A DNA stretch of 64,000 nt from Actinomadura nitritigenes (GTDB taxonomy: Bacteria > Actinomycetota > Actinomycetes > Streptosporangiales > Streptosporangiaceae): contig NZ_JAGEOK010000020.1 of assembly GCF_017573545.1 (NCBI RefSeq), forward strand, positions 62,001-126,000, given 5' to 3'. Below the pieces are notes generated by a model that did not search any database, had not been told where the DNA came from, and worked only from the letters and a program-made list of their open reading frames with translations. A program made the position numbers and the translations under genes. Shown in pieces: positions 1 to 7,652 of the stretch; the first letter of the stretch is position 1, and each line of letters starts with the position of its first letter.

Positions 1-1325
1 ACCCGGTTCGGGTCCGGGTCGTCGATGTTGCGGACGGACAGCTCGTGCTGCATCGCGACGAACGTGGACGGGTCGCGGGTGAGGTCGAGGGCGTGCGCGT
101 CGGCGCGGGCCTCGATGCGGCGGCTGACGAGGTTCTGCACCGGGGCGGCGACCTGCGTCCCGGCGGCGACCAGCGCGAGGACCAGCGCGATGGAGCGGGG
201 GTCGGCGGGGCCGGTGCTCCGGGCGTCGCGGGCGGCGGGGACGTCCGGGTCGACGCCGGCGCGGCGCAGCAGCCGCGGCGACGTCGTCAGCAGGTAGAGC
301 AGGCACAGGGCGCCCGCGACGCCGAGCGCGCCGACGAGGGTGCCCCACAGCACGTCGTCGCGCTTGGCGTGGCCCAGCTCGTGCCCGACGATCGACTCGA
401 TCTGCGGGCGCGGCGACTTCAGCAGCGTGTCGTACAGGACGATGCGGCGCGTCGAGCCGAACCCGGACACGTAGGCGTTCAGCGAGGTCGTCCGGCGGGA
501 CGCGTCGGCGACGAGGACGTCCTTGACCGGCACCCCGTCGCGCTTCGCCATGGCGAGCAGGTCGGTGCGCAGCCGCCCGGCGGGCAGCGAGTGGAACTTG
601 TTGAAGACCGGCTCGACCGCGACGGGATAGATGAACGACACCGCGACGACGAGCACGAACCCGCCCGCGGCGGCGCCCGTCCACCAGTAGCGCGGGAAGC
701 GGCGGACGACCGCGTACAGCAGGAGCAGCGCGATCGTGTAGATGACCCAGGTGACGCCGAGGGACTTGAGCTGGTCGACGGCCCACGCGGGCCAGCTCTG
801 GGTGGACAGCCCGTAGCGGCGCAGGACCGATTCGCCCCAGGCGTCGAACGGCAGGCCGGCGACGCGCAGCAGCGTGGTGAGGGCGACGGCCGCGGCGGCG
901 ACGCGCAGGGGGCGGCGGCGGACGCGCGCGGTCGTCCAGCCGATGAACCGGGAGCCGAGGGGCGTGAAGCCGAGGACCAGGACCACGGCGAGGCCGACGA
1001 GGAGCCCGGAGTAGGCCGGCGGGTTGATGGCGCCGTCGAACGCCTTCGCGCGGGCGATCTCGCGCGGGGTGAAGTCGAGGGAGGCGTCGGCCCGCACATG
1101 CCCGCCGGGGACGTGGCCGGGCAGCGGGTTCCACGGGGTGGTGAGGCCGAGGACGGCGGCGACGCCGGCGAACAGCAGGACGGCCGCGACGGCGGCGGCG
1201 CGGCGCGGGCCCCGCGTCCGGCGGGCCCCGCCGCCGGCCCCGGCGGCGTCCGCGCGGCCAGCCGGGCCGTCCGGGCGTCCGGGCGGCTCGGTGACCGACG
1301 GCTCGCCGCCGTCTCCCTCGCTCAT
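1..1325 (-). CDS. M48 family zinc metalloprotease (STE24/HtpX type), 3' part outside the window
   Basis: This is a membrane-embedded zinc endopeptidase of the M48 family, related to CAAX prenyl protease and HtpX. About 441 residues are visible before the left edge cuts the gene. A proline/glycine-rich start is followed by a first hydrophobic segment near residues 44-61 and several more membrane segments. The catalytic HELGH lies at residues 315-319, with the probable third zinc ligand at Glu405 in an RRIEARAD context, the usual spacing for the family. The start codon is ATG and overlaps the TGA of the upstream gene (ATGA), so the two are probably translationally coupled. The upstream gene encodes another HExxH-type protein, so the pair may act together in envelope proteolysis; that is inference. 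The substrate cannot be told from the sequence. Confidence 0.88.
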   Translation of the reverse strand, partial: MSEGDGGEPSVTEPPGRPDGPAGRADAAGAGGGARRTRGPRRAAAVAAVLLFAGVAAVLGLTTPWNPLPGHVPGGHVRADASLDFTPREIARAKAFDGAINPPAYSGLLVGLAVVLVLGFTPLGSRFIGWTTARVRRRPLRVAAAAVALTTLLRVAGLPFDAWGESVLRRYGLSTQSWPAWAVDQLKSLGVTWVIYTIALLLLYAVVRRFPRYWWTGAAAGGFVLVVAVSFIYPVAVEPVFNKFHSLPAGRLRTDLLAMAKRDGVPVKDVLVADASRRTTSLNAYVSGFGSTRRIVLYDTLLKSPRPQIESIVGHELGHAKRDDVLWGTLVGALGVAGALCLLYLLTTSPRLLRRAGVDPDVPAARDARSTGPADPRSIALVLALVAAGTQVAAPVQNLVSRRIEARADAHALDLTRDPSTFVAMQHELSVRNIDDPDPNR

Positions 1326-2671
1326 GTGAGCTCCTTCTTCAGGTAGTCGTGCCACAGCGCGACGAAGCGGTCCCGGGCGAGGCCGAGCACGGAGCGCAGC
1401 GCGGCGGCCTCGGAGTCCCGCCCGGCGGCCCGGTACAGCCGGACGAGCGTCGCCTCACCGTACCGGTCGGCGACCATCCGGCAGGCGAGCCAGGACTCCT
1501 GGTAGGCCTGGGAGAGGTGGTCGGAGGAGCCGGCGAAGTCGGCGGCGGAGGGCAGCGCGGACGGCGCGGGCCCCGACCGCAGCTCGCGGCGCAGCTCGCT
1601 GGCGGCCGACCGGACGCTCACCTTGGCGTGCTTGTAGCCGACGTAGTCCGCGAACCCCTCGATGAGCCACAGCGGGGTGGTGCGGTCGGTGGCGCCGCCG
1701 GTCGCGACGTGGGTCAGCTCGTGGGTGAGCACGACGGTGCGGCCGAGCTCGTTGAGCCGGCCGAACGTGCCGGGGGAGACGATGACGCGGTCCTCGCCGC
1801 GGCCGCCGCCGGCGGACGGAGCCACGGTGGCGAGCGCGGCGATCTGGCCGAGGCTCTCGTCCGGCCCGGCGAGGGAGGCGGCGAGCCGCTCGTCGGCGGG
1901 GACCAGCGCGACGGCCCGCTGCGCCCAGCCCTTCCCGACGACGCCGGTGACGACCGGGACGGCCGCGTCGAGGCGCTCGGCGATGCCCGCCAGCCCGCCG
2001 CCGTCGCCGACGACGAGGCTGGCGCGGCCCCTGACGACGTTCAGCGGCCCGGCGTCCCAGATCTCGGCGTCGTCGTGGTACCCGAGGGCCGAGCCGTCGC
2101 CGACGACCGTCCAGGCGCCGGAGCGGGGCGCGAACGTGAGGTGGCGGGCGCGGGCGACGTCGCCGCGGTCGAAGCCGCGCAGCCGGTACCGGGTCTCCAC
2201 GCGGACGACGGCGGCGCCGCCCTCCGCGTTCGCCGACTCGGTGCCCGCGAACCGCTCCGTCCAGCCGTCCAGGGGCAGCTTGCGGAGGTTGTCGTAGAGC
2301 CGGGCCTGGGCGTCCTGGAACGCGGCGGGCGCCGAGGAGACCGTGGCGAGGAACGCGGTCCGGTCGCCGGCCGCGACGGCGCGGGACCGGTTCGCCAGGA
2401 CGGCGCGCGCCGTGTCCGGATCGAACGGCGCGGAGGGCCGGGCGGTGCGGGCCGCGGCCCGCGAACCGCCGGACCGCGCGCCGAGGACGCCGGCGCCGCC
2501 GGCGGCCAGCAGCGCGGCGCCGCCGGCGCCCAGCGCGAGCGCCCGGCGCCGCGTGACGGTGGCGGACCGCGCCCACGCGTCCCACGGAAGGGCGGGACCG
2601 CCCCGCCGGGATCCGGGGGCGTCGTGCCCCTCGTCCTCGGCGGGGCCGTCCTGCGGTGGGCCGTCCTCCAT
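1322..2671 (-). CDS. Membrane-anchored or exported gluzincin-like metallopeptidase
   Basis: The 449-residue protein has a long acidic N-terminus, a TRRR motif at about 40-43 and a hydrophobic stretch near 44-64 that looks like a signal anchor or Tat-like signal. The middle (about 85-200) resembles an NTF2-like fold of the kind found in exported actinobacterial proteins; this is a weak impression. The C-terminal half has HELTH at 317-321 and a third ligand in LIEGFADYVG (Glu338), the gluzincin arrangement of zinc peptidases. The stop codon overlaps the start of the M48 gene downstream, so the two form an operon. The activity is inferred from the zinc motif alone. The physiological role is unknown. 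Confidence 0.8.
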   Translation of the reverse strand: MEDGPPQDGPAEDEGHDAPGSRRGGPALPWDAWARSATVTRRRALALGAGGAALLAAGGAGVLGARSGGSRAAARTARPSAPFDPDTARAVLANRSRAVAAGDRTAFLATVSSAPAAFQDAQARLYDNLRKLPLDGWTERFAGTESANAEGGAAVVRVETRYRLRGFDRGDVARARHLTFAPRSGAWTVVGDGSALGYHDDAEIWDAGPLNVVRGRASLVVGDGGGLAGIAERLDAAVPVVTGVVGKGWAQRAVALVPADERLAASLAGPDESLGQIAALATVAPSAGGGRGEDRVIVSPGTFGRLNELGRTVVLTHELTHVATGGATDRTTPLWLIEGFADYVGYKHAKVSVRSAASELRRELRSGPAPSALPSAADFAGSSDHLSQAYQESWLACRMVADRYGEATLVRLYRAAGRDSEAAALRSVLGLARDRFVALWHDYLKKELT

Positions 2672-2734
2672 GCGCGCGATCCTATTGAGCCTTCCGTGGA
2701 AGCCGTGCCATCGGCGCCGTGTCGCCGTCCTGCG

Positions 2735-3763
2735 TCACGAGGCGTAGTCGGGGTAGCCGTAGCCGACCACGCTGTCGGTCGAACGCTCCTTGACCTGGAC
2801 GGAGTTCCCGGTGTTGCCCTCGACGGTCTGGATCGTCCCGTCGCCGTCGTCCTTGATGACCATCCCCACGTGCTGGATGTCGTCGGCGGACTTGCCGCCG
2901 CTCCAGGAGAAGAAGACGATCGCGCCGGGCTTGGGCGTGTCGCCCCAGCGGCCGTTGTCCTGGAACCACTGGGCGTGCGCGACGGTCCAGGCGTCGCTGC
3001 CGATCTGGTCGGTGAAGCCGAGCTTGTCGCCGACCCAGGAGATGAACATGTCGCACCACTCGGCGTCGCTGTACTCCTGCACGGACCCGCCGTCGCGGGC
3101 GACGGTCTCCTGGGCGCGCTCGGTGCCCTCGTACCAGTCGCCGAACTTGGTGTCGCCGCTGTCGTCGGGGGTCGTGCCGACCTGGGAGCGGGCGAGCTCG
3201 ATGGCGGCCTCGGCGGTGGGACGGGACTTCTTGGAACGTTCCTTCGGGGCGGCGGCCTTCGGTGCGCTCGCCGTGCCGCGACGGGGCGCCGCCTTGGTGG
3301 GCGCCTGGGCCTGGGGCGTCCGGCTCTGGGACGCGTGCTTCTGCGGTGCGCGCGCGATGGCCAGGTCTGCGGCGGCGGCCGGCTTGGCGGGCTCCGGCCC
3401 GCCGAACGGCAGGACCGACGCCTGCGCGGTGGCCACGGCGGTGCCGAGGACGGCGGCGCCGATGAGCACGCCGCCGGTGGTGCGCCAGGCGACGGTGCGC
3501 CCGCTCCTGCGGTGCCGGCCGCCCGCGGACGCCGCGGGGGCCGTCTCGCCGCCGGCGCCCGGCGCCGCCTTGGGGGCGGGTGTCTCGGACAGGACCTGGG
3601 CGGTGATGACCCTGGTCGGCGGGGCGGTGTCGGCCGCGAAGCCGGCCTTGGCCGCGGGGCCCGCCTTCCTCGCGCGGGCCGCGTGGTGCCCGGGGGTCCT
3701 TCTGACGGGGGTGATGGGAGTCGTGTCGCTGGTGGGGCTTGCCTTGCGGTGCTTGCCTGCCAC
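2735..3763 (-). CDS. CHAP-domain cell-wall hydrolase under c-di-AMP riboswitch control
   Basis: This is a secreted or membrane-anchored peptidoglycan amidase/endopeptidase of about 342 residues. I chose the GTG start (protein begins VAGKHRK) because an AAGGAG site precedes it and because any longer reading would run through the riboswitch. A single membrane segment lies near residues 95-114, then a Pro/Ala/Lys-rich linker, then a C-terminal CHAP domain from about 180. The likely catalytic Cys is residue 237 (EWCDMF) and the His is residue 298 (QHVGMV). The gene follows a ydaO-type leader. Cell-wall hydrolases are the usual partners of c-di-AMP riboswitches in actinobacteria, where high c-di-AMP lowers expression; that is known for the family, not shown here. 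Confidence 0.9.
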   Translation of the reverse strand: MAGKHRKASPTSDTTPITPVRRTPGHHAARARKAGPAAKAGFAADTAPPTRVITAQVLSETPAPKAAPGAGGETAPAASAGGRHRRSGRTVAWRTTGGVLIGAAVLGTAVATAQASVLPFGGPEPAKPAAAADLAIARAPQKHASQSRTPQAQAPTKAAPRRGTASAPKAAAPKERSKKSRPTAEAAIELARSQVGTTPDDSGDTKFGDWYEGTERAQETVARDGGSVQEYSDAEWCDMFISWVGDKLGFTDQIGSDAWTVAHAQWFQDNGRWGDTPKPGAIVFFSWSGGKSADDIQHVGMVIKDDGDGTIQTVEGNTGNSVQVKERSTDSVVGYGYPDYAS

Positions 3764-3784
3764 GGGGGGATCTCCTTGGCTTCC

Positions 3785-3910
3785 ATGGCCGCCTACCGGG
3801 TTAGCTGACGGGTTCGGGCGTGGAAGCCGCCCTACGGCCTGCGGGCAGGCCGATTCACCCCGAGGGGACATGGGTGGGTCCCCGGCTCCGTCACCGGCCT
3901 CGCGGGCACG
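3785..3910 (-). ncRNA. ydaO/yuaA c-di-AMP riboswitch, proximal copy
   Basis: Read on the minus strand, this leader contains the conserved blocks of the actinobacterial ydaO riboswitch in order: GCCGGGGACCCACC, then GGGGUGAAUC, then CUUCC, then CCCGAACCCGUCAGCUAACC and GGUAGGCGG. The last block ends about 20 bases before the AAGGAG ribosome site of the CHAP hydrolase gene. This aptamer binds cyclic di-AMP and normally terminates transcription when the ligand is abundant. A clear U-tailed terminator is not visible between aptamer and gene, so control could act at initiation or through Rho. Confidence 0.9.
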
Positions 3911-4078
3911 GGACGGACTCGGCGGTGGCGCGCCCGGGGGCGGGCACGCCGGTTCGGTATGGGGGGCCTCTCGGGAGGGGGCGCTTTTGTCGCGCCCGCG
4001 GAGAGGCGGAAAGAAAGGGGGCGGGCGCGGCCGTGCGCTCGGCGGACGACCGCGCCCGGAGAGATTGGTGCCGTTCGG

Positions 4079-4144
4079 CTAGGAGGCCCGTTCGGGCCCG
4101 TCATCCGGCCGCGGCGGGGCGTTCTGCTGAGGGTAGGTGGACAG
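4079..4144 (-). other. Possible 21-codon mini-ORF after the distal c-di-AMP riboswitch
   Basis: A good AAGGAG site at the end of the distal riboswitch is followed six bases later by a CTG codon that opens a 21-residue reading frame beginning STYPQQNAPP and ending at TAG. A GGCCC/GGGCC hairpin overlaps its last codons. No ATG or GTG lies at a sensible distance. It may be a true small peptide, the stump of a lost hydrolase gene, or chance. I cannot decide from the sequence. Confidence 0.3.
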
Positions 4145-4164
4145 TGTTCACTCCTTCTTCCAGA

Positions 4165-4350
4165 CGCCTACCGGGTTAGCTGTCGGGTTCGGGCGTGGAA
4201 GTGGCCCTACGGCGACTCTTGCCGGTCATGCCGGAAAAGCTCACCGATTCACCCCGGTACCGGAATATCCGTCCGGAAATGCTCCGGACTCCGGCGAAGG
4301 TGGGTCCCCGGTTCCGCGCCGCACGGCGCGGATTCGGCGCTGCCGCTGCG
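4165..4350 (-). ncRNA. ydaO/yuaA c-di-AMP riboswitch, distal copy
   Basis: A second complete set of ydaO blocks lies upstream of the proximal copy on the same strand: ACCGGGGACCCACC, GGGGUGAAUCGG, CACUUCC, CCCGAACCCGACAGCUAACC and GGUAGGCG. It differs from the proximal copy by a longer variable stem and a C-to-A change in the GUCAGCUAACC block. It ends in an AAGGAG site but has no normal gene behind it before the proximal copy begins about 250 bases on. See the findings for possible meanings of the tandem pair. Confidence 0.87.
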
Positions 4351-4776
4351 ATCCTGTGGGCGTCATGGGGCCCGTGCGCGGGACCCTTTGTCCCGCGTGC
4401 GAAAGAGCGGCGCTGATGTTGTGATGGCGGCGGCCCCTTGTCCGGGGGACCGCCCGGGGCCGGAGCCCTGTGTGGACCAGCGTGGCGCGCTCTCAGCGCC
4501 ATGCACGCTGTCGGCGTGCGCACGGTGGGCCGGGCCGGCCGGGTCTCGGAGGAGACCGGTGCGGCACGCTCTCCCGGTGCCGCGGGGCGACGCGTGGATC
4601 GTGCCGCCCTGGGGGACGGCGCGTGGGGCGCGCCGCCCGGTCCGCGGCCACCGTGATGGTGCGCCGCGTGGGGCCGCGGCGTCTGGAGGGCGCCGCGTGA
4701 CCAGTGCGTCTGGAGGGCGCCTGGGTGGTGACAAGGTACCAAAGCCCCAACAGAAGGCAAACCCCCCCAAAATCAA
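4351..4776. other. Gene-free stretch upstream of the tandem riboswitches
   Basis: No reading frame here looks coding. The region must hold the promoter for the minus-strand riboswitch transcript, but I cannot point to convincing -10/-35 boxes. A 15-base direct repeat (CGTCTGGAGGGCGCC) occurs at 4680-4694 and 4707-4721. Confidence 0.5.
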
Positions 4777-4805
4777 CAACGGACCAGGTCAGCCCTGGTC
4801 CGTTG
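4777..4805 (-). terminator. Intrinsic terminator after the NlpC/P60 gene
   Basis: A perfect 12-bp stem (CAACGGACCAGG with its complement) and 5-base loop is followed on the minus strand by TTGATTTT. It lies 50 bases after the stop of the NlpC/P60 gene. Confidence 0.8.
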
Positions 4806-4820
4806 CCGTTGGAGGGAGTG

Positions 4821-4843
4821 AACGGGCCCGTGCGGGGCCCGTT
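4821..4843 (-). terminator. First hairpin after the NlpC/P60 gene
   Basis: A 9-bp stem (AACGGGCCC) with a 5-base loop sits 12 bases after the stop codon, ahead of the stronger terminator at 4777-4805. The two probably work together. Confidence 0.6.
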
Positions 4844-4854
4844 TCACATGATCG

Positions 4855-5898
4855 TCAGGGGCGTCCCGCGCCGTACCAGTTCGACGTGTAGTAGCCCGAC
4901 AGAGAGCTGATCTTCACGACGTCGCCGGTGTGCGGGGCGTGGATGAACTTCCCGCCGCCGACGTACATGCCGACGTGCGAGAGCCCGCTGAAGAACACCA
5001 GGTCACCGGGCTGCAGGTCGCTCTGGGAGACGTGCTTGACGGCCGCCCACTGGGAGTTGGTGGTCCGGGTGATGTTGACGCCCGCGGCCTCCCAGGCCCG
5101 CATCGTCAGCCCGGAGCAGTCGTAGGAGCCCGGACCGGTCGCGCCGTAGGAGTACGGCTTGCCGAGCTGGGCGTAGGCGAAGTCGAGCGCCTTCTTCGCC
5201 GACCCGCTGGCCGGGCCGTTGTAGGTGCCGCCGACGCCGCCGCCCGAACCGCCGCCGGAGGTGCTTCCGCCGGTCTGCTGGACCAGCTTCTTCGCCTCCC
5301 GGACCTTCTTGTCGAGGTCCTTCTTGGCCTTGGCGAGCTCGTCGTGCTTGGTCTTGACGTCGTTGTAGGCGCTCTGCGCCTGGGCCTGCTCGCGGCGCAG
5401 CCGCTGCGCCGTCGCCAGGAACTGGGTGAGCTGGGAGCTGCGCTGCTCGGAAAGCTGGGTGAAGACCGCCGCCTGGTCCAGGACGGACTGCGGGTCGCCG
5501 CTGCCGACGAAGCCGGTGACGTCCGTGGAGTCGCCGTTCTTGTAGGCGTCCGCGGCCATCTGGGCGATCGCCGAGCGCTGCTTGTCGAAGGAGGCCTGCT
5601 CCTCCGCCGACGCCTTCTTGGCGGCGGCCAGCTTCTTCTGGGCGATCTTCAGCTTCTCGGTGTTCTGGTTGTACTGCTCGACCTTCTTGTCCATCTCCTC
5701 GTTGAGCTGGTCGAGCTTCTTCTGCGCCTGCGCGTGCGTGGGCTTCGGCTTGGCGTGCGCCACCACGGTCGGGAACGCGAAAGACGCGGTCGCCGCCAAG
5801 CACGCGGTGACCGCCAGGCGGCGGGTGACCCCTATCCCCGTCGAGCCGGCTCTCCGGTTGCGCGAGCGCGCTGGTTCCCCGATGAGATCGTTGGTCAC
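4855..5898 (-). CDS. RipA-like NlpC/P60 peptidoglycan endopeptidase (C40) with coiled coil
   Basis: The 347-residue secreted hydrolase cleaves peptide stems of peptidoglycan, probably during cell separation. An N-terminal signal (positive residues, then hydrophobic 27-48 ending in AHA) is followed by a long Lys/Ala/Gln-rich coiled coil (about 52-205), a Gly/Ser linker and a C-terminal NlpC/P60 domain from about 233. The catalytic Cys is 261 in YDCSGLT, the His 308 in SHVGMY and the third residue His320 in FIHAPH. The layout matches mycobacterial RipA-type proteins, and its position next to the DEDD exonuclease gene mirrors Rv2190c/Rv2191 of M. tuberculosis. The start is GTG. Unlike the CHAP gene it has no riboswitch: the 5' region holds a plain promoter at 5938-5966. 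Confidence 0.93.
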   Translation of the reverse strand: MTNDLIGEPARSRNRRAGSTGIGVTRRLAVTACLAATASFAFPTVVAHAKPKPTHAQAQKKLDQLNEEMDKKVEQYNQNTEKLKIAQKKLAAAKKASAEEQASFDKQRSAIAQMAADAYKNGDSTDVTGFVGSGDPQSVLDQAAVFTQLSEQRSSQLTQFLATAQRLRREQAQAQSAYNDVKTKHDELAKAKKDLDKKVREAKKLVQQTGGSTSGGGSGGGVGGTYNGPASGSAKKALDFAYAQLGKPYSYGATGPGSYDCSGLTMRAWEAAGVNITRTTNSQWAAVKHVSQSDLQPGDLVFFSGLSHVGMYVGGGKFIHAPHTGDVVKISSLSGYYTSNWYGAGRP

Positions 5899-5937
5899 GG
5901 TCCGATTCGCCCCTCTCGTCCACTACGTCAGCGGACG

Positions 5938-5966
5938 ACATTAGCGAGGGGCCACAACCGTCACAA
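5938..5966 (-). promoter_or_regulatory. Promoter of the NlpC/P60 gene
   Basis: On the minus strand a TTGTGA box and a TAATGT box are separated by exactly 17 bases, about 40 bases before the GTG start. This is a good match to a housekeeping sigma factor promoter. Confidence 0.65.
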
Positions 5967-6093
5967 CTAATTCGTCACTATCTGATTGACTTCAACCCTA
6001 TTTGCGCACATTCCGTGTCGGCAAGATCACAGAGCGCACGATCAAGGCGGCAAATTGGGGAGAATCTCACTAAATGTCGGTATCCTGCTGGGC

Positions 6094-7359
6094 TCACGAC
6101 CGGCCCAGCCTCCGCAGCAGCAGGGTGGACGGGCAGGGCCGCGCGTTCGCGCGCCGCGCCGCGTCCGCCACCTCCCGGTCGGAGGAGACCACCACCACCG
6201 CCCGGCCGTCCGGCTCCGCCCGCACCAGCTCGCCGATCAGCTCGTCGGCCGTCTGCCCCGGCCGGCTGAACAGCACCCGCACCCCGCGCGGCGCGGAGAT
6301 CGCCACCGGCGCGTCCAGCTCCGCGCCGTCGAACACGCACGTCACCTCGGCGCGCGTCTGCGCCGCGAGCCCGCCGAGCCCCGACAGCAGCCGGGTCCGC
6401 TGGTCCGACAGAGGCAGCTCCCCGTAGCCCGTCTTCGTCACGTTGTAGCCGTCCACCACCAGATGCACCTGCGGCAGCGTCAGCAGCCGGTCCAGCAGCT
6501 GGGGGTCGCTGTCCGACAGCGCGCGCCCCGGCAGCGCCCGGTGCGCCAGCCGGTCCGGCTCCAGCGCGCCCACCGCGTCCGCCGGCCGCGCGATCGTCGA
6601 CGGCAGGGCCAGCTCCCGCCGCACCCCCTGCGCCGCGTCCACCAGCGCGTCCAGCAGCAACCGCAGCCGCATGTCGTCGATGTTGCGGCCCTCCCGGGCC
6701 GCCCGCTTGGCCGCCTCCGCCGCGGCCTCCGCCTGAGCCGCCCGCGACCGCAGCCGGCGCAGCTCCTTGTCGGCCGCCGCGGACATCTCCCGCGCCGCCG
6801 CCATCTCCCGGTCCGTCTCCGCCGCGAGCGTCTCGGCCCGCTCCTGCGCCGCCCGGTACCGCGTCCGCGCGTCGTGCAGCTTGCGGCGCAGCTCGGAGAC
6901 CTCCGCCTTGGTGTCGCGCAGCTCCGCGCGCAGCTTGTCGACCTCGGACGCGCGCGCCGCCCGGGCCGAGGCCAGCTCCTCCTTCAGCGCCGCGACGCGC
7001 CGCTCGGCGGCCTCCTCCTCCGACGCCGTCGCCGACCGCTCCAGCTCCGCGCGCGCCGCCTCGACCAGCTCCGTCCAGCCGTCCGGGCGCAGCAGGTAGG
7101 CCACCACCGCGACCCGCACCGGGTCCGCCGCCGGCGGCACGCGGCCGCCCTCGACCGCCTCGACCAGCTCCGGCTGCGCCTCTCGCAGCGGCTCCGCCAC
7201 CCGGCCCCGGAAGTCCGGATCCTTCTCCAGCACCGCGGCGATGTGCTGCCCGGCCAGCTTGGCCCGCTTGCGCCGCTCGAACCGCGCGAACCGGCGCAGC
7301 GGCACCGGCACCTCGTCGGCCGGCAGCGCGCCGATCAGCTCCGCGGCGGCCTCCACCAC
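6094..7359 (-). CDS. NYN-domain (PIN-like) putative RNA-processing protein
   Basis: A protein of at least 421 residues with three parts: an alpha-helical N-terminus, a central charged coiled coil (about 115-240) rich in Arg, Glu and Ala, and a C-terminal NYN domain starting at VHLVVDGYNVTKTGYG. NYN domains are PIN-like nucleases; the first acidic ligand is the Asp of VVDGYNV, with further acids in CVFDGAELD and SSDREVAD. It is likely a cytoplasmic endoribonuclease related to YacP/Rae1. The start is uncertain. The first GTG in frame (7359) leaves out the sequence LPEAVRLS, which looks coding. A strong AAGGAG site (7454-7459) lies seven bases before an ATC codon at 7446, which would give about 450 residues. 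Confidence 0.85.
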   Translation of the reverse strand: MVEAAAELIGALPADEVPVPLRRFARFERRKRAKLAGQHIAAVLEKDPDFRGRVAEPLREAQPELVEAVEGGRVPPAADPVRVAVVAYLLRPDGWTELVEAARAELERSATASEEEAAERRVAALKEELASARAARASEVDKLRAELRDTKAEVSELRRKLHDARTRYRAAQERAETLAAETDREMAAAREMSAAADKELRRLRSRAAQAEAAAEAAKRAAREGRNIDDMRLRLLLDALVDAAQGVRRELALPSTIARPADAVGALEPDRLAHRALPGRALSDSDPQLLDRLLTLPQVHLVVDGYNVTKTGYGELPLSDQRTRLLSGLGGLAAQTRAEVTCVFDGAELDAPVAISAPRGVRVLFSRPGQTADELIGELVRAEPDGRAVVVVSSDREVADAARRANARPCPSTLLLRRLGRS

Positions 7360-7639
7360 GCTCAGCCGGACGGCCTCCGGCAGCGGCCCTGCCAGTCGCC
7401 GTCCGGGCTCCGGGCCGCCGGGGCTCGCTTCGGGGCCGCTGTCGATGATCCCGCTCCTTCCGGGCTGCGCCGCCGGTGGGCTGTCTCTTCCCGAGCACCA
7501 CGCACCCTAACCAGCACGAACGTGGCATCGGACGGAACGCGCCGGGCTCCCCCTGGTCGTCCCTCGCGGCCCCCGCCCGGCGGGACGTGCCGGCGCGCCC
7601 CCAACCCTAGCGGCCCGGCCTTCTGTCGGTGGCGTCCTC

Positions 7640-7652
7640 TACGGTCGCGGGC
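7640..7652 (+). promoter_or_regulatory. Leaderless -10 box of the exonuclease gene
   Basis: TACGGT followed by seven bases and ATG, with no ribosome site. The transcript probably begins at the start codon, which supports ATG 7653 over the upstream GTG. Confidence 0.5.

Noticed and set aside
1349..3808. An 819-residue plus-strand frame over the metalloprotease and CHAP genes.
   Set aside because: The minus strand carries the HELTH and CHAP motifs and the riboswitch; the plus frame is low-complexity.
3832..4104. A 90-codon minus-strand frame between and across the riboswitches.
   Set aside because: It runs through the conserved aptamer, so it is not a plausible gene.
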